DNA from: Candidatus Kryptobacter tengchongensis
GTDB lineage: Bacteria > Bacteroidota > Ignavibacteria > Kryptoniales > Kryptoniaceae
DNA: 64,000 nucleotides
Reading direction: 5' to 3'
NCBI GenBank assembly: GCA_001485605.1
Contig: FAON01000003.1
Location: 1-64,000, forward strand
Positions 56,498 through 64,000 of this stretch are shown piece after piece; within the stretch, counting starts at the first letter, position 1, and each line of letters starts with the position of its first letter. Under the pieces are notes generated by a model. The model worked only from the letters and a program-made list of their open reading frames with translations, was not told the DNA's origin and did not search any database. Both the position numbers and the translations under genes were made by a program.

Positions 56498-57275
56498 ACT
56501 AATTTTACCGCTCATCCTGCTATCTCTAATGATATCCTGGAGAAATTTGTTTTATGAGAACGCAATGAGGATTGATACAGAAAAAAGATTCAGTGCCCCA
56601 TCGCTCGAAAATCCATTCGGAACAGATGAACTCGGACGTGATTATTTCAGCAGGGTTATGGTGGGTCTATCAAATACATTAAGTATAGGTGTAATATCCC
56701 TTCTTTTTTCATCCGGATTGGGAATTCTGGTAGGAGGTATAAGTGGTATGGTGAAGTCGCGATTTGTCAAATATTTCTCCGAAAATATATTCAACATCAT
56801 CTGGGCAGTGCCCGGAATACCGCTCTTTGTCGCTATCTTTTCATATTTCCCGAGGTCTATATTTACAATATCCTTAGCAATAGCTTTATTCTCATGGGTT
56901 CCAGTTGCCAGAATGACGCGGTTTCTGATAGAAGCAGAGAAAGAAAAATTATACACGCTGACCCTAAAAGCATTTGGATTTCCTTACCTTAAAGTTGCAG
57001 CTGCAATTTTTAATAATATTAAAATGCCAGTGCTTATCTCCATTTTATCCATTTCACTTGACCTGATCGTAGCCGAATCAACCCTGTCATTCCTGGGCCT
57101 TGGGATACAATCACCAGAACCATCGCTCGGACAGATGATAAATACTTCACTTAATTACATTGCCCAGGCACCCTGGCTATTTTTATTCCCGACCACATTT
57201 TTAATCCTGATTATAGGTGGCTTGCTCAAATTCATAAATAAAATAGGGAAGGGTAAATATGTCCACGCAATTTGA
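56484..57275 (+). CDS. Peptide-type ABC permease, DppC-like
   Basis: A 263-residue permease of the DppC/OppC family. PFGTDELGRDYFSRVMVGLSNTLSIG is the hallmark, followed by the EAA loop (LTLKAFGFPYLKVAAAIFNN) and the LSFLGLGIQSPEPSLGQMI motif. Slightly short for the family (about 280-300). The start overlaps dppB by 14 bases and the stop overlaps the next, signalling gene by 17, so the transporter and signalling genes form one translationally coupled cluster. Confidence 0.92.
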   Translation: MKVYKLILPLILLSLMISWRNLFYENAMRIDTEKRFSAPSLENPFGTDELGRDYFSRVMVGLSNTLSIGVISLLFSSGLGILVGGISGMVKSRFVKYFSENIFNIIWAVPGIPLFVAIFSYFPRSIFTISLAIALFSWVPVARMTRFLIEAEKEKLYTLTLKAFGFPYLKVAAAIFNNIKMPVLISILSISLDLIVAESTLSFLGLGIQSPEPSLGQMINTSLNYIAQAPWLFLFPTTFLILIIGGLLKFINKIGKGKYVHAI

Positions 57276-60186
57276 ATCTATAGAGGCAGTTATCAAGCGT
57301 GGAAAAGATATAAAAATTAACTTAATGATTTTCGACCCGGGCGATTGCTGTTATCATACATATCTGAGCCAGGATGTTAAAAATTTGACTGATCAGGATT
57401 TGAATAAATTAACGGGGGAATATGAGAATAAGCCAAAAAAATTTAAAAATTGGGTGAATGAATGGGTAGAAGAAAACATCTCAGCTTATCAGGCAAATAA
57501 CCCGCGTGAAAAATTTAAGGTGACATTCTCAGCGCTACCTTCAAAAGAGGATTGGGATGTGAATGGGTTTTATCATACAATTTTTTATGATAAGAATTTA
57601 AGCAAATTTAATATTGAAAATATAAATGAATATACTAAAGTAACTTTATGGAAATATTACCCGGATAAGAATAATGATAAAGATGCGGAAATCAGTTGTT
57701 TTTCTAAAAATGCAGTTTCCAGTGAGAACGGGGACTTAATAAACAGAATGAAATATATAATGTTAATACAAAATCCTGAATATTACAGTATATACGAAGA
57801 TATATATGTTTCAATTCGGAGAAAATTGTTTGAGGTGAATCTTGAAAAATTTATATCTGTTCCAATTTTCATATATAATATATTCTATGGTATTGCGTTT
57901 GTAGCGGTTTCAGATGACGAAAATGCAGATAAAATAACCGAAAAAATGGGTAAACTTGAATCTGCGCTACCATTAATTAAATCAGCAATTCAAAATATTT
58001 TCATAACTGAGTTTGATAAACGCGTCTGGGGTCAGGTAGAAGAGTTCAGGTTGTTTGAAGATATAGTTCACGCGTTTTGCGAGAATATAAATTATCTGAT
58101 TAGGTGCGAAAGGCTTGAATGTAAGCTAAGTTATAGAGAGAATGGGAAAGAAATTAAAAAAATTGAAAGGAATTATGGGTGGGTTAACGATAAATTATTG
58201 TGGCGAAAAAAATTTACTTTAATTTCAAAGAACACAGGGCAGGGGAATTTTAATGGTATGGAAAATCTGGAAATAAATGTAAATGTAGAAGCCTGGGGGA
58301 TAAAAATTAATCTCTTTGTCAAAATCGCAGATGAAAATGCGTTGAATGGAAATAAAGATATGGTGAAGGAGAAAATAGTTCAGTTCATTGAACAAAAGAT
58401 ACGGGGCGTAATAGAGCCAGCTTATAAAATTTTAAAGAAAAACAGAAAATCAGCCTGTCTCGTGGTTTTATCAAGAAATTCAGCACATGGAATTGGAGCA
58501 AGGGTTTTAAGCTATCTGGCAAACAAGGGAGCACTTGCAGAATTTACTGAAAAATATATAAAGGATAAATTTCCAGACTTTTTTGAATATCTGCGTCAAA
58601 GGTTCAACACAACCGCGGATATAGCATTACAGGGGTTCAGCATACGAGTTCCCATGAACCTTGAAGATGAAATACTTTTTTTCAGAAATCGTCAGGATAT
58701 CCTTTTAGAAAAGATTGGGCGTGTGGAGGTTTGTATCCAGAATGAAAATAATTTGCTTATAGATATCCCGAACGATGTGTATGGGATGCATGCATTTTTC
58801 ATCATCCTTGAAAATATCATAAGAAACATAGAAAAGCACACGAAGAAAGATCCAAAAGATTTTAAGCTGGAGATTGAACTCAATAATTATAATAATGATT
58901 TAATTGAAGTCAATATTAAGCATAAATTTAAAGGAGGAAATTTTCCGTTGGAAAATATTCAAAATATTAAAAACTTTATAGAAGAACCAGTAGTATCAAG
59001 TAAAGGTAAACCAAGAGTAGGTGGTTGGGGGATAATGGAGATGAAAATTTGCGCTGCTTATCTTAGAGATATTAATCTTGAGGAAATTGATGAGCCACGA
59101 GAAGTGCCAATTCTTAAGGCTGAAAATGATGGTTGCTTCACATACAAAATTTATCTGTTAAAACCAAAGATAGCAAGCATGGTCCTGGGAGACAATATTA
59201 AAGTAGAAGAAGAGATAAAAAATAAATTAAAAAGTTTCGGGCTTGAATTTGTTATGCAGGAAAAAAAGAAAGAAATATTCAAGTATGGAACAAAAAGCGA
59301 GTTTTTGATCCTTTGCGGGGAAAAAGTCCAGAATAAAATGCCACAACCTTATGTGGAAATTTCTGAGTCTGATATGAAAAAAATAAAAAATATAAATAAT
59401 TTTTATGAGTTTTATGCATGGCTTTATAAAAAGTATATGAATCAGCTGGTAGAAAAACCTTCGGATTACTGTATCAGGATTTATATTAATGAAAAATATG
59501 ATTTTACTTTTAATGGGGAAAACTGGAAGAGAGAGGAATGTGATAATAATAATAATAAAAATCTTATTATCTTTGATAGTCACGCTTACCATTACAATGA
59601 GGAAAATTATTTTTACTATGAACCATATCCATCAACATCATCAACAGGTAGAATTATTGATAAGGTAATCGGGATAATAAATAATCAAATAAGCGATCAA
59701 AATTCATTGAATATATTAATAAGTACACTTCTCATATCGGCTGTGATTCCTGTAGTAATAGTAGATGAAAGGATTAATGAGATTGTTAAAAGAAGCAATT
59801 ATCCAGGGATAAAAGGAGAAATAAATATGAAAGATGCGCTTAAAAGAATGAGAATGGATATAATGGGTGAACTGGACGATTTGGAAGATTACATTAATCA
59901 GAACCAGATTCAGGAAAACCATGTTTTCATTGTACACCTGGGTTTGGTGGAAAAAAAAGCTGAATTATCAGATGTAGAAGATATAAAGAGATGGAAAGAT
60001 GGTTTTGAAGGAAAGGTAAATTGTAAAGGAAGATTAATATTTATATCGGATCGAGGGACGCCGCCAAATCTTCCAGATGGGAGCTTTTATCTCCCGTATG
60101 AGTCAATTCACTACGCTTTATTTTTCTCCATAGGCAAAATAAAAGTTTATAAATTACTGCAAACAGTAAGAAAAATCAGGAGGTAA
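57259..60186 (+). CDS. Histidine-kinase-like ATPase protein of a signalling cluster
   Basis: A 975-residue cytoplasmic protein with no signal peptide or membrane span. Residues about 1-390 are an unrecognised, probable sensor region. SRNSAHGIGARVLSYL (about 405-420) resembles the dimerisation/His-phosphotransfer segment. A GHKL ATPase follows: N-box FIILENIIRNIEKH (about 515), G-box GGWGIMEMKICAAYL (about 590). Residues about 660-975 form an unrecognised C-terminal region with conserved-looking VVIVDERI, FIVHLGLVEK and FISDRGTPPNLP. I recall this pairing (SRN-x-x-H, GHKL, DERI, GRG-x-P-x-NLP) in uncharacterised bacterial ATP-binding proteins that sit beside response regulators. Start overlaps dppC. 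Confidence 0.65.
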   Translation: MSTQFESIEAVIKRGKDIKINLMIFDPGDCCYHTYLSQDVKNLTDQDLNKLTGEYENKPKKFKNWVNEWVEENISAYQANNPREKFKVTFSALPSKEDWDVNGFYHTIFYDKNLSKFNIENINEYTKVTLWKYYPDKNNDKDAEISCFSKNAVSSENGDLINRMKYIMLIQNPEYYSIYEDIYVSIRRKLFEVNLEKFISVPIFIYNIFYGIAFVAVSDDENADKITEKMGKLESALPLIKSAIQNIFITEFDKRVWGQVEEFRLFEDIVHAFCENINYLIRCERLECKLSYRENGKEIKKIERNYGWVNDKLLWRKKFTLISKNTGQGNFNGMENLEINVNVEAWGIKINLFVKIADENALNGNKDMVKEKIVQFIEQKIRGVIEPAYKILKKNRKSACLVVLSRNSAHGIGARVLSYLANKGALAEFTEKYIKDKFPDFFEYLRQRFNTTADIALQGFSIRVPMNLEDEILFFRNRQDILLEKIGRVEVCIQNENNLLIDIPNDVYGMHAFFIILENIIRNIEKHTKKDPKDFKLEIELNNYNNDLIEVNIKHKFKGGNFPLENIQNIKNFIEEPVVSSKGKPRVGGWGIMEMKICAAYLRDINLEEIDEPREVPILKAENDGCFTYKIYLLKPKIASMVLGDNIKVEEEIKNKLKSFGLEFVMQEKKKEIFKYGTKSEFLILCGEKVQNKMPQPYVEISESDMKKIKNINNFYEFYAWLYKKYMNQLVEKPSDYCIRIYINEKYDFTFNGENWKREECDNNNNKNLIIFDSHAYHYNEENYFYYEPYPSTSSTGRIIDKVIGIINNQISDQNSLNILISTLLISAVIPVVIVDERINEIVKRSNYPGIKGEINMKDALKRMRMDIMGELDDLEDYINQNQIQENHVFIVHLGLVEKKAELSDVEDIKRWKDGFEGKVNCKGRLIFISDRGTPPNLPDGSFYLPYESIHYALFFSIGKIKVYKLLQTVRKIRR

Positions 60187-60187
60187 A

Positions 60188-60673
60188 ATGAATAACGAGA
60201 GAAAACTCATTGTTTTAATTACTATGTTTTACAATGACAATCACGTTTTCACAAATACAGGAGGAGGACAAAATCAAGCTATCATTTTTTTCCCTGATAA
60301 AAATCAGCCAGATGTTTTGCTTGTAAATGAGCTTAAGTGGAGATATAAAAAAGATGAATTAAGAGAAGAATTAGAAAAGATTGAAGCATCAACTTATTAT
60401 GTCTCATTGCATAAATCACAGGAAGACTCGGACAAAGAAAATCAGAGAGAATTTTTTAAGGAATTTGCGGAAGAAGGGGTGAATTTAGTTTTCATTGAAG
60501 AACATCATAATTCCGGACAGGTATATGATAAGCTGAAAGAACTTACAGAATATTATAAAAGTAATGGAAGAGATCAACAATACTTGAAAATTTTGGGAGA
60601 AGTTTATGATTTGTTTGAGCTTGAGCGGAAGTTAAGAAATCACCATAACGAGCTGTGTGGAAAAACAAAGTGA
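60188..60673 (+). CDS. Unknown protein, 161 residues
   Basis: I do not recognise this protein. It starts one base after the upstream stop with AGGAGG just before the ATG. The sequence suggests a compact alpha/beta fold: strand LIVLITMFYND, a central VNLVFIEEHHNSGQVYDKL that could be a strand-helix with paired His, and C-terminal helices rich in Leu, Lys and Glu. No catalytic motif can be assigned. The GTG start of the next gene overlaps its end by 17 bases, so it is a fixed part of the signalling cluster. Confidence 0.75.
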   Translation: MNNERKLIVLITMFYNDNHVFTNTGGGQNQAIIFFPDKNQPDVLLVNELKWRYKKDELREELEKIEASTYYVSLHKSQEDSDKENQREFFKEFAEEGVNLVFIEEHHNSGQVYDKLKELTEYYKSNGRDQQYLKILGEVYDLFELERKLRNHHNELCGKTK

Positions 60674-62492
60674 AAAATTTAAATCAGGAATAAAAAGAAG
60701 CCAGTTCAATATGATGGTTATAATTTGCAATCAGGAGTTAAACGGGGAAATAGCAAAAATTTTTCTGAATAAAACAGATTATAAAATTATAAACGAAGAA
60801 GCAAAGATTGATATAAATGAGGTTAAGGGTGCGAAGGTTTTCATAATACAGCTTGAGTTTATCGTTAGTAAAGAAGGAAGAAAAAACTACATTGATCTTT
60901 ACGGAATTGATATCGCAGAAAAATTTAGAAAAAATGGGATAAAGGCACCGATAATTTTTACATCTTTTTCTGAACTGGATGAGATAAAGACAGATATCCC
61001 CCTTCTGCTGGAACCCACTTCACATGATTTTATAAAGTTCCCGTTCACATATCAGGAATTTGAAGAAAAATGCAAAAAACTTAAAGAGTTAACGGATGTG
61101 AAACTTGTTGATGTTAAAAACCATCTTGCGGTTTCTGATGCAACTTTAAAAGATAAAATACATGATTTAAAAAATAAATCTTTATCAGGGGAACTTAAAG
61201 GTCTGGATGTTTACAATGAGTTAAAAGATGTTGTCCTAGGTTCAAAATCGGAAATATTGGAAAAAATTGAGAGCGAAAGTTCAATTAAATATGATGATTT
61301 AAATATTCTGGAAAAAGAATTAACCAAAAAGATTGGCGAAGATGGACATATTTCTGTTAGAGAACCCAGGGGGAAGTGGAAGCTTTTAATTGTTGATGAT
61401 GATGAATCAGTGTTAAATAAATTAGATGAAGCCTTTAAGAAGTTTAAAATAAATGTTGAAAAAGCAAAGAACGGTGATTATGCCCTCAATATAATTCAAA
61501 ATGACAGAATAAATGAAATAACAGTGGTTTTGGTTGATTATCGCCTGAAAGGAAGCGATGGAAAATGGCTGGATAAACAAGGGTATGATATAATATACGA
61601 GATAATGCATAACTCCACAAATCTGGTCTCCTTCTTCGGGCTTTCAGCTATAAGCCCGGAAGTTTTGATTGAAATGCAAAACAAATATGGATTTAAAGTT
61701 CACACATTTCCAAAGTCTTTCTTAGATACAGAAGATGGGCTTAGATATATCGCAAATGAAATAATAGAGAAAGGAGATTCTGTATATGAGTCAATCATTA
61801 ACATACCCCGGGCAAAGAATTGGAAAAACCTGAAAAAATGGTACAAAATATACCGAAATCATGAAAATTATAATGAGTGGGAAGAAGAGATCTCCTATAG
61901 GGCTTTCTCTGTCATTAATAATATTAAGAATATGGAAGGAGAAAAAATTTCTGACATTTTTAAAGGTGTCCAGGCGAAACTTGATAATAATGATATGGAA
62001 AACATGGAGATTTTTCGCAAGAAGCTTCTCGCAAGACGTGTTTTAGTAACTGCTGAAGTTATTGAAAAAATATCATGGCAAATTGATAATGAAAAGTATA
62101 GGGGAACCATGATTGAACGTCTTTTAACAAGAAAAAATGGTAAAAAGTATAATAAGAAGAAATTATATAATGATTTAGCCCTAACAGAGGAAGATATAAG
62201 TGAGGCGAGAATTCTGGTTGAAGAAAAAAGATTTTTGAAGGAAAAATTGAATATTGATATTGATGTGTTAAGTCAGGAAGCGCTGGATCTTTTAATCAAG
62301 TTATGTAATGCAGCACTTGAAGTTTTAGAAAATAAAGAATATAATATTACTGATGAAGAAGGGATCATTAAAAATCTTGAAAGTCAAGATCCAGAATATA
62401 TTAAAATACTTAAAAAAATTTTAAATGAAAAATATAAAAACCGCTTTAGTATACTGAAGGAAAGTCAATTAAAAAAATTCTTATTTGATTGA
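60657..62492 (+). CDS. Response-regulator-like protein with degenerate and intact receiver domains
   Basis: A 611-residue protein starting at GTG 60657 (Met at 60711 or 60714 is a possible alternative). Residues about 20-150 look like a receiver fold lacking the acidic site: VIICNQELNG replaces the DD pair, and FIIQLEFIVS replaces the phospho-Asp strand, while IKFPFTYQEF keeps a K-P-like end. Residues about 240-370 form an intact receiver: LLIVDDDESV, VLVDYRLKGSDG with the phosphorylatable Asp, GLSA, and TFPKSF with the conserved Lys. The C-terminal 230 residues are helical and match no output domain I know. No DNA-binding domain is visible. It overlaps both neighbours. Confidence 0.78.
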   Translation: MEKQSEKFKSGIKRSQFNMMVIICNQELNGEIAKIFLNKTDYKIINEEAKIDINEVKGAKVFIIQLEFIVSKEGRKNYIDLYGIDIAEKFRKNGIKAPIIFTSFSELDEIKTDIPLLLEPTSHDFIKFPFTYQEFEEKCKKLKELTDVKLVDVKNHLAVSDATLKDKIHDLKNKSLSGELKGLDVYNELKDVVLGSKSEILEKIESESSIKYDDLNILEKELTKKIGEDGHISVREPRGKWKLLIVDDDESVLNKLDEAFKKFKINVEKAKNGDYALNIIQNDRINEITVVLVDYRLKGSDGKWLDKQGYDIIYEIMHNSTNLVSFFGLSAISPEVLIEMQNKYGFKVHTFPKSFLDTEDGLRYIANEIIEKGDSVYESIINIPRAKNWKNLKKWYKIYRNHENYNEWEEEISYRAFSVINNIKNMEGEKISDIFKGVQAKLDNNDMENMEIFRKKLLARRVLVTAEVIEKISWQIDNEKYRGTMIERLLTRKNGKKYNKKKLYNDLALTEEDISEARILVEEKRFLKEKLNIDIDVLSQEALDLLIKLCNAALEVLENKEYNITDEEGIIKNLESQDPEYIKILKKILNEKYKNRFSILKESQLKKFLFD

Positions 62493-63436
62493 AGGTGAAA
62501 GAAAGTGAGCAAGTCTGGAAAATAATTATTGAAAAAACAACAGAACAGATAAGAATAGGTAATGAAGAAGTTAAAATTAACCCATTTGTTTATATAAGTG
62601 AGAACAAGGTAAAGAAGATAACGGAAGAAATTGAAAGACTTTTGGGGATAGAATCAAATTTAGAGAATATCGCTAATAAAATTATTGAAACTTATAGTAA
62701 AGATATAGAAAAAGCGAGAGAAGCTGGAATTCAGGATGAACACAAGGTAAGGGGAGCTTATAAAGATAAGGGTTATGGAGAACAATATGGAGTGGAAATA
62801 GAGAATATCGGAGTGGAAGATGAAAATTTAGAACAGTTCTTGAAATATCCATTTTTTGTCAGATGTGATGAAAATGGGGATATAACTGAATCCCCCGAAA
62901 TTCTATCTTTTAAGAATATTTATTGTAAGGCTATTGAGGGGTCTAAAAAAGGAGATGATGACAAACACCAGGAGCAACCCTCCAGAGAAGTCCTTAAAAA
63001 CATTAAAATTAAAAAAGTTGAAGAAAAGAAAAATAAACTGCTAAATGAACTGTTTAAAAATCTAAATGACATTGAAATAAATCCACCACAAGTGAGTGGA
63101 TATAATAGAAAAGAAGTAATAAAAAACATGCAGAAAGAATGGATATTAGAATTATTAAAGAACCAAAGAGTTATAAAAAGACTTAATAGTGTTTCTTCTA
63201 TTAATTTGAGTGATTCAATTAAAAAAACTATAGAAGAATATTTTGATGAGAATAATTTTACTCCTGATAAGCTTTTGAAGTTAGAGTTTAAATTTGACCT
63301 GCTTCTTAAACTTCTTAAAAATCCCCGGTCTGCAAAGCCCCGAAGGCCCTATCGGCTAAGCGATCCCCCAAAGGTCCGAAAGGACTCCCTTGGAGGGTCT
63401 CCTAAGGCCCAGAGGGCTCTCCTAAGGAGTCCATAG
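62489..63436 (+). CDS. Unknown protein, C-terminus formed by repeats
   Basis: A 315-residue, acidic and Lys-rich helical protein. The start is TTG 62489 inside the upstream stop overlap, or GTG 62495. The first 275 residues look like a real protein (for example LEQFLKYPFFVRCDENGDI, and KNIKIKKVEEKKNKLLNEL). The last 35 residues (about SAKPRRPYRLSDPPKVRK onward) are translated from the GC-rich palindromic mosaic at 63318-63484 and are likely an accidental extension. No family recognised. It ends the nine-gene run. A weak possibility is an effector or sensor of the upstream pair. Confidence 0.6.
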   Translation: MKVKESEQVWKIIIEKTTEQIRIGNEEVKINPFVYISENKVKKITEEIERLLGIESNLENIANKIIETYSKDIEKAREAGIQDEHKVRGAYKDKGYGEQYGVEIENIGVEDENLEQFLKYPFFVRCDENGDITESPEILSFKNIYCKAIEGSKKGDDDKHQEQPSREVLKNIKIKKVEEKKNKLLNELFKNLNDIEINPPQVSGYNRKEVIKNMQKEWILELLKNQRVIKRLNSVSSINLSDSIKKTIEEYFDENNFTPDKLLKLEFKFDLLLKLLKNPRSAKPRRPYRLSDPPKVRKDSLGGSPKAQRALLRSP

Positions 63437-63484
63437 GACCTTAGGAGAGTCCATAGGACCTTTGGACCTTAGGGAAATCCCTCT
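63318..63484. repeat. GC-rich palindromic mosaic
   Basis: About 165 bases of short palindromic, GC-rich words: AAAGGTCCGAAAGGACTCCC, CCTAAGGCCCAGAGGGC, then two near-identical 20-bp units containing GAGTCCATAGGACCTT (63428-63445 and 63446-63463). Similar words lie at 46.5, 50.3, 50.9 and 51.8 kb. The left part is inside the 62489 frame. Confidence 0.7.
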
Positions 63485-63538
63485 TCCTCCCCCTCATCAT
63501 CACTAAAGCCCTGCCCCTGAGCCGGAAAAGAAACTCTC

Positions 63539-63575
63539 GGTAACTTTGAGTAACTATTTTTCTTTTATTTATTCT
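63539..63575 (+). promoter_or_regulatory. Operator-like GTAACT pair with promoter (copy 2)
   Basis: GGTAACTTTGAGTAACT repeats the 50380 motif with one difference in 22 bases. TTGAGT (63546-63551) and TATTCT (63570-63575) are spaced by 18, as in copy 1. It lies upstream of the 104-residue gene. Confidence 0.55.
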
Positions 63576-63610
63576 ATAAAAAGCCAGAAAACAAAAGTTA
63601 TTTCAAACTC

Positions 63611-63925
63611 ATGCCAGACCCAAAAAAGGACATACAAAAGATGAAAGTTCTCAAATCAATAAAACACTTAACTTCGCTATCACCGGACCTGGCAAACGAT
63701 CCTCTGGCGCTTCGGATCTTTTGTAAAAATGGGGAAAAAAACATCGGATATTGCGTGAAAATTCTTAATGAAAATGACAAAGTGAAGTTCATTTTTGACG
63801 ATTCCCGTGAGTTGATTCTAAATATCAACGAAATTACAGGAATTGAGACTTTTAAATTTAAATCTGGTAGAGACCACTTCATTAATCACAATTTATGTGA
63901 TGAAGAAGAAATTAACATCGCGTAA
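63611..63925 (+). CDS. Unknown protein, 104 residues
   Basis: Starts MPDPKKDIQKMKVL. The central part (LANDPLALRIFCKNGEKNIGYCVKI) has a faint likeness to HIRAN domains, which bind DNA ends in some helicases (D-x-x-A-x-x-V, GYV-like), but the match is weak and the N-terminal strand is missing. It is controlled by the second GTAACT promoter and so may be co-regulated with the 50.47 kb operon. Confidence 0.55.
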   Translation: MPDPKKDIQKMKVLKSIKHLTSLSPDLANDPLALRIFCKNGEKNIGYCVKILNENDKVKFIFDDSRELILNINEITGIETFKFKSGRDHFINHNLCDEEEINIA

Positions 63926-63973
63926 CCTTTCAAAAATTATTTTAATTGTAGAAGTAACAAAATTGAAGAAAAA

Positions 63974-64000
63974 ATGAAAAAGTTTATCTGCAATATTTCA
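63974..64000 (+). CDS. Possible start of a further gene
   Basis: ATG at 63974 opens MKKFICNIS and runs off the window. GAAG seven bases upstream is a weak ribosome site. Nine codons are not enough to identify it. Confidence 0.25.

Noticed and set aside
50380-63560. GTAACT direct repeats as attachment sites of a 13-kb insertion
   Set aside because: They flank the operons, but each has promoter geometry and lies upstream of a gene start; no integrase is seen. Operator reading preferred.

Overview
The window is AT-rich DNA from a diderm, motile bacterium. Several genes carry lipoprotein signal peptides, one encodes an outer-membrane beta-barrel ending in Phe, and flagellin and a chemotaxis receptor are present. 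The gene mix (AmmeMemoRadiSam protein B, a Clp1-like polynucleotide kinase, a Thermus/actinobacterial-type succinate dehydrogenase anchor-like protein, a two-gene lipoprotein family) would suit a deep-branching, possibly thermophilic lineage. I cannot name the phylum from sequence alone.

Positions 1 to about 42.2 kb look like ordinary chromosome. They hold core genes in short transcription units on both strands: recA, uvrA, ribE, prfB, pheA, dcd, nuoF, an RNase E/G gene, pyrG, aroC, ubiE/menE-type methyltransferase, cutA. Between them lie surface genes (flagellin, lipoproteins, a penicillin-acylase-like protein, a beta-barrel) and a cupin/GMC oxidoreductase pair. Genomic scars are scattered here: a partial AAA-ATPase/DUF1703 gene at the left edge and a decayed fragment of the same family at 18.0 kb next to a MITE-like palindrome, an orphan IS200/IS605 right end with a probable omega RNA at 25.74-25.86 kb, and a frameshifted Rpn-type nuclease at 40.1-40.9 kb. 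Two enzymes have an unexpected residue at the catalytic position (a nitrilase homologue with Ser for Cys and an SDR with Phe for Tyr).

At about 42.2-42.3 kb a truncated glutamate dehydrogenase gene abuts, tail to tail, a truncated HEPN gene. This marks the left edge of an accessory, plasmid-like block that runs to the right end. Its left part, on the minus strand, is a MNT/HEPN remnant and a type I modification locus: intact hsdS, and hsdM with a frameshift and an in-frame stop. No hsdR is visible. Then come a tandem array of strong hairpins, a canonical promoter, a ParA with an N-terminal MerR-like helix-turn-helix, and a 642-residue putative replication initiator. The initiator gene contains iterons, an 18-bp perfect palindrome and an AT-rich stretch, so the origin probably lies inside the gene, as in phage lambda O. 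Strand composition flips at about 50.2-50.4 kb, from C-rich to G-rich on the plus strand.

The right part (50.4-63.4 kb) is all plus strand: a DUF6745-type pair, then a nine-gene run of overlapping or nearly abutting genes. That run encodes a peptide-type ABC importer (ATPase, solute-binding lipoprotein, two permeases), a radical SAM/SPASM-like protein inside the transporter cluster, and a signalling set: a 975-residue histidine-kinase-like ATPase protein, a 161-residue unknown, a 611-residue protein with a degenerate and an intact receiver domain, and a 315-residue unknown. Stop/start overlaps tie the transporter to the signalling genes. This is the best candidate for an undescribed system. 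A repeated GTAACT operator/promoter motif lies upstream of both the 50.47 kb and 63.61 kb genes, and GC-rich palindromic mosaics are scattered through the block, in places inside reading frames.
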